Shown here piece by piece: positions 35,370 through 42,702 of a stretch of 52,319 bases of DNA. The position numbers and the translations under genes were made by a program. Under the pieces are notes generated by a model that was given only the letters and a program-made list of their open reading frames with translations, was not told where the DNA came from and did no database searches. Source of the DNA: Mesorhizobium sp. Root157 (GTDB taxonomy: Bacteria; Pseudomonadota; Alphaproteobacteria; Rhizobiales; Rhizobiaceae); assembly GCF_001427385.1 (NCBI RefSeq), contig NZ_LMGJ01000034.1, positions 34,590-86,908 of the forward strand, given 5' to 3'. Positions within the stretch are counted from its first letter, which is position 1; every line of letters begins with the position of its first letter.

Positions 35370-35455
35370 TGAAAAAAAATCTCCACATGAGGGGGACGCA
35401 GGTCTAGGCCCGAAGGGGTTGCAGACTTTCGACCCCCCCCGTCAGGGCGGATGGG
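35370..35455. other. Candidate cos (packaging) region
   Basis: This gap of 86 bases separates the HNH nuclease from the terminase genes, the place of cos in HK97-like phages with an HNH gene. It includes GAAGGGG, the run ACCCCCCCCG (near 35433) and a GGGGG run. The exact cut site cannot be read from sequence alone. HNH proteins of such phages help the terminase cut cos. Confidence 0.4.
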
Positions 35456-35767
35456 TCAGTGCCAGACGCCGCGCGTCTGCATGCTGTCGCGCTCTTCGCG
35501 CTGCTTCAACCTGTCGTGGCAGGCCTTGCAGATGCACTGCAAGTTGGCCTCATCCCAGAACAGCTGTTCGTTGCCACGGTGCGGCTGCTTGTGGTCAGCG
35601 ACCAGCAGCGATGTGTTCGGTTCGATCCGTCCGCATCCTGCCATCTGACAGGTGAACAGGTCACGCACCAACACGGACCATCTGAGCTTCTGCCATCGGC
35701 TGGTCTTGTACCAGGCACGCCAAGGCTGTGTTGCGTCGCGCTGCTGCGACCGCTGCTGTTCGTTCAT
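35456..35767 (-). CDS. HNH endonuclease
   Basis: The 103-residue HNH protein has a zinc-binding cysteine pair in RDLFTCQMAGCGRIEP, the HNH core VADHKQPHRGNEQLFWDEANLQ and a second pair in CICKACHDRLKQ. HNH nucleases next to terminases take part in cos cleavage in HK97-like phages. The length is typical for this subgroup. Confidence 0.93.
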   Translation of the reverse strand: MNEQQRSQQRDATQPWRAWYKTSRWQKLRWSVLVRDLFTCQMAGCGRIEPNTSLLVADHKQPHRGNEQLFWDEANLQCICKACHDRLKQREERDSMQTRGVWH

Positions 35768-35885
35768 TGTGGGTATGCTTCCGCACTGCGATCCGGGCGG
35801 CTGGCTCTTGCCTTGTCACGGATCAGAGGTGGAGGGCGCTCTCAGCGGTGCAGCCTGTCTCCGGGCAGTTCGATGGTGTGAATCG

Positions 35886-36509
35886 CTATGCCAGCTTTTC
35901 GAGATCGTCAATACCGCATCGCGTGGCAATCTCGCGCCCGAACAGCATCGTGGAGATCAGCGCCTCCCGTTTCTCAGCGTCGATCTCAACGACCGTAGCA
36001 CGCAAGTCAGCCATCAATCCGACCGGATGCAGCACCGTGTCACCTATCGCCAGACCAGTCGCGCGCTCAACCTTGTCGTCAGGCGAAATCGTAAGCAATG
36101 CGAAGACCTTAGCCATCTCCTTATCGGTGACCGGCACCGGCGTTTCGCCCGTCCCGAGCAGGCAGTCTATACCCTCGAATGACATCACGCCGACCCATGC
36201 GCTTTCAGCCTTCAGCAGCCGCACGAACACATGATTTCCGAGCAACGGAATTTCCACAGAATAGCGGCGGTTCGAGCGCGGATACCTCTTCCACCGTCGC
36301 TCGATCGGGCAGACCGCATCGATTCCGGCATCGCGCAGATCGACCGCGACCGAATCAGCACGCCAGCGAGTGCGCGCCACATACCAGGCCATGACGCCGT
36401 CGCATGAGGCCGCTTCCCTTCGCAGCCATTGCACCAATTCGGCCTTACGGCGCGCCCTCAGGAGGGCCGCTGCCTCGCGCTCGCTGATATCCGGCCTCAC
36501 CACCATCAT
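35886..36509 (-). CDS. NusG-family protein (NGN + KOW), likely late antiterminator
   Basis: This 207-residue NusG paralogue has a charged helical extension (1-40), an NGN domain (about 40-130; AWYVARTRWRADSVAVDLRDAG and the signature EIPLLGNHVFVRL) and a C-terminal KOW domain (LAIGDTVLHPVGLMADLRATVV...EKREALISTMLFGR). Host NusG is essential and elsewhere in the genome, so this is a specialised copy like RfaH or phage antiterminators. It lies between replication genes and HNH/terminase, exactly where a late-gene regulator (the lambda Q position) belongs. It overlaps the initiator gene by four bases. Antitermination is an inference from family and position. Confidence 0.85.
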   Translation of the reverse strand: MMVVRPDISEREAAALLRARRKAELVQWLRREAASCDGVMAWYVARTRWRADSVAVDLRDAGIDAVCPIERRWKRYPRSNRRYSVEIPLLGNHVFVRLLKAESAWVGVMSFEGIDCLLGTGETPVPVTDKEMAKVFALLTISPDDKVERATGLAIGDTVLHPVGLMADLRATVVEIDAEKREALISTMLFGREIATRCGIDDLEKLA

Positions 36510-37603
36510 TCCGCCGCCTCGTGGACCTGACTACCAGGTGACTGCACCGCCGCCTCGAACGCATCCAACGCTTCCGGTCCGCCGGCCGGGAAGTACACAA
36601 CGCGCTGATCTCCGGGATCCGGTATCCATGGCCATGCGCGGCGCTCGAACTCGACGCGCCATCCCTCGAACACAGCCGATCCGACCGGCACCGCCTCCAT
36701 CAGCGGCTTGAGGGTCTGAAACCGCTCGCCGAAGCGATATCCCCGACCGAGACGCGCCAACCGGTAAAGCTGATCGACGTGATCGGTATGTGCGCCTCCG
36801 AGCAGCCGTTCGACCACGAACGCGCCCCACACCGGCCCGAATGGCGGGGCATAGTCATCCGGAGCCTGTGGCCTGGCCACCGGCGGCGGCAGCTTCTCCC
36901 AGCGCTTTTCGGCCAGATAGACCGCAAAGGTGCAGATCACTGTGCGACCGCCCACCTTGGCGCTGGCCAGATAGTCGGCCATGCGTTCGGCGGCCGTCTC
37001 GCGTTCATCCGGCGTCAGCGCCATTGCCGACGCGACCGCCTTTGGCACGCTGTCGGAAACGTAGCTCGGCCAGGCGGGATGTGTCCGCTTCACCCACCGC
37101 TCGACTGCTTTCTGATCCTCGTCGCGCGTCCGCGCTTTTTCTCCCCGTTCTGAATCGGTCGTTCTGAAAGGGTCGTTCTTAGGTGCCGGTTCTGGACCGG
37201 CAGGGGGTGCCGGTTCTGGACCGGCAGGGGGTGCCGATATACCGGCAGGGGTGCCGACCTGTCGGCAGGGGTCCAGCGCGTCGGAATCGGCATCGAGAAC
37301 CGAACCCGGATCGGCATGTTTCGGGTCGAGGATGACGCGGTAGACATGCGGGCTGTCACGGCCGCTCTGCTCCTCCTGGACATAACGCTCCAGATAGCCG
37401 GCCTTCACCAGCCGCTCGACCGCCTCGAACACGGTGGAGCGCGCGCAGCCCATTTCCTCGGACATCTTCACCTGGCTCTTGCGGCACCAGCCGAGATCGT
37501 CGGTATGACGCCCCAGCACGCAAAGCACCTGTAGATCACGCGGCTTGAGCGCAGGATCCGTGGCGGCGCGCGCCGGAATGATGGAGAGACGCGGCCCGCT
37601 CAT
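36506..37603 (-). CDS. Phage replication initiator-like helix-turn-helix protein (lambda O-like layout)
   Basis: The product is a 365-residue protein starting MSGPRLSIIPARAATDPALKPRDLQVL. It has an N-terminal winged helix (about 20-95; GWCRKSQVKMSEEMGCARSTVFEAVERLVKAGYLERY), a repetitive Pro/Gly/Ala linker (about 112-140) and a C-terminal domain with Trp-rich helices. The linker DNA contains four palindromic iterons, so the gene probably holds the phage origin as in lambda O. Helicase loading is the expected role. It overlaps the GNAT stop and the NusG-like start. Confidence 0.75.
   Translation of the reverse strand: MSGPRLSIIPARAATDPALKPRDLQVLCVLGRHTDDLGWCRKSQVKMSEEMGCARSTVFEAVERLVKAGYLERYVQEEQSGRDSPHVYRVILDPKHADPGSVLDADSDALDPCRQVGTPAGISAPPAGPEPAPPAGPEPAPKNDPFRTTDSERGEKARTRDEDQKAVERWVKRTHPAWPSYVSDSVPKAVASAMALTPDERETAAERMADYLASAKVGGRTVICTFAVYLAEKRWEKLPPPVARPQAPDDYAPPFGPVWGAFVVERLLGGAHTDHVDQLYRLARLGRGYRFGERFQTLKPLMEAVPVGSAVFEGWRVEFERRAWPWIPDPGDQRVVYFPAGGPEALDAFEAAVQSPGSQVHEAAE
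37147..37267. repeat. Iterons and 14-bp repeats inside the initiator gene: probable phage origin
   Basis: Four dyad-symmetric iterons start at 37184, 37208, 37232 and 37252: TGCCGGTTCTGGACCGGCA twice, then TGCCGATATACCGGCA and TGCCGACCTGTCGGCA. Three GTTCT-starting direct repeats with a 14-base period (37147, 37161, 37175) flank them on the downstream-in-gene side, a relatively AT-rich stretch. In lambda, four iterons followed by an AT-rich region lie in gene O in this same order. Confidence 0.7.
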
Positions 37604-38040
37604 GACGCGCCCTTCGTGTCGAGCCGGCAATTCATCATCAGCGCATAGTCGGCAAATCCAAGCGCATGACCAAGCGCCTGCATTCGCTGGTTTGTCACCA
37701 GCGTTCCGAACTCCACTTTCGCAAGGCCACGTTCAGCCGCAATGGCACATATCCGGCGTACAAGCGCGCCACCAATGCCCTTTCGACGGTCGACGGGCGA
37801 GACATACAGAATGTCGAGGAACAGCATGTCGTGTCCCTCCGGCTGATAGAATATCGCACCACCGACAATGCCGTTTTCAACGGGTGCGTCGACGCAAGCG
37901 AAGATCGCTTCTTCGTTTTCGTCTATTGGGCAACGATCGGCAGGAATGGTGCCTTCATCCTGTCCCCATAAGACAAAGAGATTCGCGACGTTCAGAACCA
38001 CTGGGTCACTCAAGTCGGCTTCTACGAGTTTGAAGCTCAT
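37600..38040 (-). CDS. GNAT-family N-acetyltransferase
   Basis: A 146-residue acetyltransferase with motif A DILYVSPVDRRKGIGGALVRRI, where the RRKGIGG segment binds acetyl-CoA, and a helical C-terminus with EFGTLVTNQRMQALGHALGF. The start MSFKLVEADL is chosen; an upstream in-frame start would extend into the preceding gene. Substrate unknown. In phages GNATs can modify host proteins or antibiotics; no evidence decides. Confidence 0.85.
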   Translation of the reverse strand: MSFKLVEADLSDPVVLNVANLFVLWGQDEGTIPADRCPIDENEEAIFACVDAPVENGIVGGAIFYQPEGHDMLFLDILYVSPVDRRKGIGGALVRRICAIAAERGLAKVEFGTLVTNQRMQALGHALGFADYALMMNCRLDTKGAS

Positions 38041-38564
38041 CGTCCCGCCCTCAACCATGCGTCGAATTCGCCGCGCAGCTGCCGCCACGCTTCGCTTGCC
38101 CTGCCGCCGTCATTGAGTTCCCGGCGCGACGTCACGCCCATCAGGCCGCGCACCTTCTGCGCCACGCGCTCGTCGGTCAGCGGGCGCTCCAGCCCGTGCC
38201 GTTCCTCGAGGAAGACCTTGAACGAAGGGTCCTGGCACTTCATGCCGCACTCGGCGGCGAAGTTTTTCGGGTCGCGCGCCTGCGCCTCGCCGCGCTGTAC
38301 ATCTTGCCGAACCGGCGGCTTGAGCCTGGCAATGGCCCTGTCGACCAAGCCGAGCAGGAAGACCAGCGTTTCCGGCAGATCGACCACGAGCATGATCTCG
38401 TCGTCGGATGCGCCGGGATTGAATCGCAGCACCGGCGACAATTCGCCCATCGGCCCGCGCGCCTCGACGAAGCAGCCGTCGCCGTCATGGACGCGCGACC
38501 ATTGCCCCGGCGCGATGGCGGCAAGCCGGGCGCGGATCATGGCAAGGCGGGCGGTGTCGTTCAT
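38037..38564 (-). CDS. 175-residue hypothetical phage protein
   Basis: This protein begins MNDTARLAMIRARLAAIAPGQWSRVHDGDGCFVEARGP and carries a mixed alpha/beta first half followed by a helical, Arg-rich second half (KNFAAECGMKCQDPSFKVFLEERHGL, then RASEAWRQLRGEF). The N-terminal part is conserved in many rhizobial phages, but no function is known. It overlaps the methyltransferase gene by four bases and the GNAT gene by four bases. The second half might be a nucleic-acid-binding module. Confidence 0.7.
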   Translation of the reverse strand: MNDTARLAMIRARLAAIAPGQWSRVHDGDGCFVEARGPMGELSPVLRFNPGASDDEIMLVVDLPETLVFLLGLVDRAIARLKPPVRQDVQRGEAQARDPKNFAAECGMKCQDPSFKVFLEERHGLERPLTDERVAQKVRGLMGVTSRRELNDGGRASEAWRQLRGEFDAWLRAGR

Positions 38565-40813
38565 TCCGCCGCCTCCCTGAAGCGCGCCAGGTAGCCGCAA
38601 TTGGCGGCGACCAGCGCTGCCGCCATCGGCGGCGACACGGAGTTGCCGCAGCAGGATATCTGCACCGATTTCGGCAGCGGCTTGCCCTCGAAATCGAGGT
38701 CGATGATGTAGCCGGGCGGAAAGCCTTGCGCCGAGAACAGCTCGCGCGGCGTCAGCATGCGCATGCCGATATCGACGACAATGAAGGTCACGCCGTCTAT
38801 CTCGACCTCGACGAACTCGCGCTCGTCCCAGAAGCCGTGCGCGCGCATGAAGTCGGCCACCTGGTGGGCGCGGGTGATCTGCGCCTCGGTCAGCAGTTCG
38901 GGCTGCAACTCGCCCTCGACATAGCCGAAACGGTCTTTCACCGTCACGGTATGGGCAGGCTCGTCGAGGCGCGCACCGTCGCCGGTCCCGTAGTATTTTT
39001 GCATGAACGGGGCGACGAGGCTCAATCCCGCGCCGCCTGCGGTGATGGTGTGGGTCGGCTCGTCTGCCCCATTGAATGGCTTGCCGGCATTGCGCATCGT
39101 CATCAGGTGCGGCGCGATCAGCATCGACTTGTTGACGTCGGCGGTCGCCGTGTGCGTCGGCTCGTCGAGCCCGTGGCCGGTCGAAGTGCCGAACTGGCGA
39201 GAGACGAAGGCGGCGATCACGCCCTGCTGCGGCGTGCCGGTGATGGTCGACAGAGGCTCGTCGGCCGGACGGCCGGGATTGACGCCGCCATCGCGCCGGC
39301 CGTCGTTGTTGTGCTGGGCGAGGAATGCCGCGGCGACACACACATCGGCCTTAGAGGTGATGGTCGCGGTCGGCTCATTGCCTCCGCGCGGTCGGCTCTG
39401 GCCAGCCCTGCCGCCGCAACCGACGAGCGTCGACACCGCGATGGCGTGCTTGATGCCGCCAGCAACGACCGTGCCGAGCGGAGCTTCCACATCCAGAACG
39501 CGCGGCGCCTGTCCTTCACGCTCGCCATAACCCATCTGGATCAGCGTCGGCGCGATGACCGCGTTCTGGTCTTTCTTGCTGGCGGTGATGGTGTGGACGG
39601 GATCCTCGACCGAACGGTTCGCGCCACCTTGCTGGGCATAGGACAGCACTGGCGCGACTATGCCGAGAGGCGCAGCCCCGCCAGGCCGCTTCTTGAAGCT
39701 GTTGGCGGTCACCGTCGCCAACGGCTCGCGCGCATCGTGGCCCGTTGCCCCGGTGTTGAAGCGGATGACGGACGGCGCGACCACGGCATGGTTGATGCCG
39801 CCCGCCGTCACTACGGAAAGCGGATCGTCGACCGAGCGGAAGCCCTTGCCCCAACGCTTGACGCCGGACGGCGAAACCTCGCCATGCGCCACGTCGACAA
39901 GGAACGGCCGCTTGGCGTCCAGCACGTAGCGCTTCACGCCGCGCGCCACCCGGCTCATGGTGGCGCTGGCCAGCGGGCGAACGGCGCGCAGGCCGTGCTT
40001 GGTCATGATCTCGTCCGACGTGTCGAAGATCGACGGGCACACCTGCGACCAGTCGATGATTTCAGCCGCGGTGCGATAGGGGCTGATGCCTTGAAGGTCC
40101 TTGAGGGTCAGTCCATGACCCTTGGCCCAAGCGGTGACGATACCATCCTCGCTGACGCTCGACGGAGCATGCGTAGGCTTCGGCCACACGATCTTCTGGC
40201 CGTCGCTGCGGGCAATCAGGAACAGGCGCTTGCGGATCGTCGGCGCGCCGAAGTCGCAGGCCCGCAACTCGCGCCACTCGACCTTGAAGCCGAGCCGGCG
40301 CAGCTGCTTGCACCATTTTTCGAACGTATGCCCGCGCGTCTCCGGATCGGGCATCAGGCCGCGATCGGTTTCGACCAGCGGCCCCCATGTCCGGAATTCC
40401 TCGACGTTTTCGAGGATGACGACGTCGACGCGCCCGCCGCTCTTCTGGATGCGCTCGATCCAGCCGGGAATGATCCAGGCGAGGTCGCGGATATTGCGCT
40501 CGACCGGCTTGCCGCCCTTGGCCTTGGAGAAATGCTTGCAGTCGGGCGAAAACCACGCCAGCCCGACATGCCGGCCGGCGAGATAGTCGAGCGGGTCGAC
40601 ATGATAGACGTTTTCCGAGACGTGCAGCGTGTCGGGATGGTTGGCCGCATGCAGGGCAAGGGCCGCCGGATTGTGGTTGATGGCAATGTCGGGCGAACGG
40701 CCCAACGCCATTTCGATGCCGGTCGAGGCCCCGCCGCCACCGGCGAAGCTGTCGATGATCATCGGCGGCAGGTCGGGTTGCGCCAGTTTCGGTTCGAAGT
40801 TGAGCAGGCTCAC
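38561..40813 (-). CDS. DNA C5-cytosine methyltransferase with repeat-rich target domain
   Basis: The 750-residue enzyme has motif I (DSFAGGGGASTGIEMALG, about 21), motif IV (FSPDCKHFSKAKGG, about 88, with PDC in place of the usual PPC; the cysteine is the nucleophile), motif VI (VILENVEEF, about 135), motif VIII region near residue 195 (TIRKRLFLIAR) and motif X (SCCGNSVSPPMAAALV, about 722). Between about 330 and 622 lie roughly nine repeats of about 32 residues, each with a core like EPLATVTA, EPTHTITA or DPVHTITA. This occupies the target-recognition region. It probably methylates phage DNA against host restriction. Confidence 0.92.
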   Translation of the reverse strand: MSLLNFEPKLAQPDLPPMIIDSFAGGGGASTGIEMALGRSPDIAINHNPAALALHAANHPDTLHVSENVYHVDPLDYLAGRHVGLAWFSPDCKHFSKAKGGKPVERNIRDLAWIIPGWIERIQKSGGRVDVVILENVEEFRTWGPLVETDRGLMPDPETRGHTFEKWCKQLRRLGFKVEWRELRACDFGAPTIRKRLFLIARSDGQKIVWPKPTHAPSSVSEDGIVTAWAKGHGLTLKDLQGISPYRTAAEIIDWSQVCPSIFDTSDEIMTKHGLRAVRPLASATMSRVARGVKRYVLDAKRPFLVDVAHGEVSPSGVKRWGKGFRSVDDPLSVVTAGGINHAVVAPSVIRFNTGATGHDAREPLATVTANSFKKRPGGAAPLGIVAPVLSYAQQGGANRSVEDPVHTITASKKDQNAVIAPTLIQMGYGEREGQAPRVLDVEAPLGTVVAGGIKHAIAVSTLVGCGGRAGQSRPRGGNEPTATITSKADVCVAAAFLAQHNNDGRRDGGVNPGRPADEPLSTITGTPQQGVIAAFVSRQFGTSTGHGLDEPTHTATADVNKSMLIAPHLMTMRNAGKPFNGADEPTHTITAGGAGLSLVAPFMQKYYGTGDGARLDEPAHTVTVKDRFGYVEGELQPELLTEAQITRAHQVADFMRAHGFWDEREFVEVEIDGVTFIVVDIGMRMLTPRELFSAQGFPPGYIIDLDFEGKPLPKSVQISCCGNSVSPPMAAALVAANCGYLARFREAAE

Positions 40814-41418
40814 TTCACCCTCCCGCGATAGACACCGGCACGGCGCACCGCGTGCAGGATCGTGGTGTGGTCGCGCCCGCCGAAAAGCTTGGCGAGTTGC
40901 GGCAGGGAAAGGTCGGGCCGCTGCTGGTAGGCGGCCGCCATCGCCTCGCGCCGCGCCGCAACGATGCCCCGCGCCATGCGGTGCCCGAGAATGTCGCTGA
41001 CATGCACGCCGGTGCGTTCCGCCGTGTCGCGGATGATGGCGGCAACCGAAGGCAGCGGCGGCAAGTCGGCAATGCCGCGTTCGGCACTGGCAACAAGCAG
41101 ATTGGCTTCGGTGCGGGCGTCGAAAACCAGCTTGCCCACTTCGGTCCTGGCATCCTCGACCAGCCGGCCGGCGTCGGCGCGCGCGGCTTCGATCAGGCCG
41201 GAAGCCTCTGCGCGCGCAGCAGTAACCAGCCTGGCGCGTTCTTCACGCGCTGCGCGGATCAGCGCGCGGGCATATTTCTCGGCATTGCTGCGCTCGATCT
41301 GCTGGTCTGTCGGCGCGTTCGCCAGATGGTGCGCGCGCTGCTTTGCCCGCAGTTGGGGAGAACGCATGTCGATGCGCGGCAGGTCGCGGTCGAGTTGGCG
41401 CAGGGCGGGGTCAGCCAT
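40810..41418 (-). CDS. Coiled-coil protein with DnaA domain IV
   Basis: This 202-residue protein starts MADPALRQLDRDLPRID and has a long Ala/Arg/Glu-rich coiled coil with an 11-residue-like repeat (RLVTAARAEASGLIEAARADAGRLVEDARTE, about 60-120), then a domain (about 130-202) with ERTGVHVSDILG and GGRDHTTILHAVRRAG, the DnaA domain IV signature that reads DnaA boxes. There is no AAA+ domain. It could bind the phage origin or host DnaA boxes. An upstream in-frame start overlaps the neighbouring gene. Confidence 0.85.
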   Translation of the reverse strand: MADPALRQLDRDLPRIDMRSPQLRAKQRAHHLANAPTDQQIERSNAEKYARALIRAAREERARLVTAARAEASGLIEAARADAGRLVEDARTEVGKLVFDARTEANLLVASAERGIADLPPLPSVAAIIRDTAERTGVHVSDILGHRMARGIVAARREAMAAAYQQRPDLSLPQLAKLFGGRDHTTILHAVRRAGVYRGRVK

Positions 41419-41707
41419 GACTGCCTCCCTGCGCGAAGGAAGCCAATGCCGCCCGATACTCTTCGAAATCATCGCGGATCGGCTCAGGCAGAAGTCCATC
41501 CGGGCCGCGCACGGCTTTCATGATGACGATACGGCGATGCACGAATTCCGCGCCAGCAGCGAACTGTGCGCGTTGGCAGGCATCACCTAGCGTGCCGGCA
41601 TATTTGAACAGGATGGCGTCGGGCATTGCCAACAGCACGCGCGCCCGCGCTTGATCACCGTCCGCGTCATGCAGTTGTCGGATGATGGGGATCATGGAAT
41701 CGGTCAT
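41411..41707 (-). CDS. 98-residue hypothetical protein
   Basis: This protein begins MTDSMIPIIRQLHDADGDQARARVLLAMPD and is mostly helical, with a cysteine pair absent and no membrane segment. It overlaps the DnaA-domain gene by eight bases and the deoxyribosyltransferase-like gene by four bases, so it is part of the same operon. No family recognised. Confidence 0.65.
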   Translation of the reverse strand: MTDSMIPIIRQLHDADGDQARARVLLAMPDAILFKYAGTLGDACQRAQFAAGAEFVHRRIVIMKAVRGPDGLLPEPIRDDFEEYRAALASFAQGGSHG

Positions 41708-42126
41708 GCCAGCGCAGCCAGCACTTCTTCCGGGCTGATGCAGATTTGATCTGCAAGCAGCGCCATCAATTCCGGCTCTTCATTGTCCTGCGTCAGAATG
41801 AGGGTGCGCTTGCCAGCACCAGCCATCCAGCCAAGCTCCAGATGAGCAGACCGACCAGACGGAAGAACAAGCAGTCCAGTGTCAGCCCAACGCATAGCGC
41901 TGAAGTCGGCGTTGAAACCTTGCGCGGCCCTCGGATGGGAAAGCAAGGCGGAACGATATTCCTCCGCTGTGCAGGGAACCTGAAGCCCTATGTCATCCCA
42001 TTTGAAGCCCGTCGAATGGGGCGGGTTTCGAAAGTCATAAACATGATGTCCGGCCTGCCGGAGGAGATCGACTATCCAAGGTTGATGAGGGTTTCGCCAA
42101 GACGAGGCGAGATAGATACGAGCCAT
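41704..42126 (-). CDS. Nucleoside 2-deoxyribosyltransferase-like protein
   Basis: This is a 140-residue protein with an MARIYLASSWRNPHQPW start, a VYDFRNP segment, AAQGFNADFSAMRWADTGLLVLPSGRSAHLELGWMAGAGKRTLIL and a helical ending. The SGRSAHLELGW glutamate is in the position of the catalytic residue of nucleoside 2-deoxyribosyltransferases. Phage homologues may exchange or process nucleosides. It shares this fold with TIR-like enzymes, and the exact reaction is unknown. Confidence 0.8.
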   Translation of the reverse strand: MARIYLASSWRNPHQPWIVDLLRQAGHHVYDFRNPPHSTGFKWDDIGLQVPCTAEEYRSALLSHPRAAQGFNADFSAMRWADTGLLVLPSGRSAHLELGWMAGAGKRTLILTQDNEEPELMALLADQICISPEEVLAALA

Positions 42127-42419
42127 TAAATGCCCTCCGTTTCACGTTGAACAGGCAGTGTAACCATATGATTTGCAATGGTTTTCATGGTCACGCGCTT
42201 GCGTTTCCCGCGCTCCATGAACTGGTAGGGATCGAAACCGGCCATCTCGCAAAGCAGCAGATAGTTGCCGGCTGAAAGCGGCTTGGCGTTCACCGCGCGC
42301 GACAGCATGGCACGGTCGGTAGCGGGCCACTTTTCCTCGGCATGGCGCAGGGAATAACCCAACACATCGAGACGCCGACGCAAGGCGGTGGCGAAGTCGG
42401 CGAAGCACACCTCAGCCAT
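42126..42419 (-). CDS. Small helix-turn-helix-like protein
   Basis: The gene encodes 97 residues from the ATG giving MAEVCFADFATALRRRLDVLGYSLRHAEEKWP; a start four codons earlier is possible. Helix pairs RRRLDVLGYSLRHAEEK and DRAMLSRAVNAKPLSAGNYLLLCEMAG resemble an XRE-type HTH. The C-terminus is basic (RGKRKRVTMKTI). A phage regulator is plausible. It overlaps both neighbours. Confidence 0.65.
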   Translation of the reverse strand: MAEVCFADFATALRRRLDVLGYSLRHAEEKWPATDRAMLSRAVNAKPLSAGNYLLLCEMAGFDPYQFMERGKRKRVTMKTIANHMVTLPVQRETEGI

Positions 42420-42702
42420 GCTGCCCTCCATCGTCGGTGAGAACGATGCCGTGGTCGGATGGGAACCGCCCCAACACAGCCCAAAGTGCGGCGCGAGGCG
42501 CAGCCCGGTTCAGCCCCCCCATCCAGGCAAGGTCGATTTGCGTGTTGGTGAGCTTGGCCAGCTTGCGCCAGCCAGCCTTTTCGCGCGTCACCGTCGCTTG
42601 CATAAGGCGCGAACGTGGCGGGCGGCTGCAATGCGCGTGCACTGCGCGGGCGCGCAGGAAGAACGACAGCATGGCAGGCGAGAAGTCGGGCCGCGCCGTC
42701 AT
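42412..42702 (-). CDS. 96-residue hypothetical protein
   Basis: This protein starts MTARPDFSPAMLSFFLRARAVHAHCSRPPRS and includes GWRKLAKLTNTQIDLAWMGGL. The sequence is basic and rich in Arg and Ala, with no membrane segment or known motif. It overlaps the neighbouring genes at both ends and appears to be part of the same operon. Confidence 0.6.
   Translation of the reverse strand: MTARPDFSPAMLSFFLRARAVHAHCSRPPRSRLMQATVTREKAGWRKLAKLTNTQIDLAWMGGLNRAAPRAALWAVLGRFPSDHGIVLTDDGGQHG

Noticed and set aside
37184..37267. CRISPR-like array
   Set aside because: Repeat units are 16-19 bases with 4-5-base separators inside a coding sequence; no spacers or cas genes.
38726..40831. A 701-codon open frame on the plus strand opposite the C5 methyltransferase
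   Set aside because: It mirrors the methyltransferase repeats, has no recognisable motifs and arises from high-GC codon use on the other strand.
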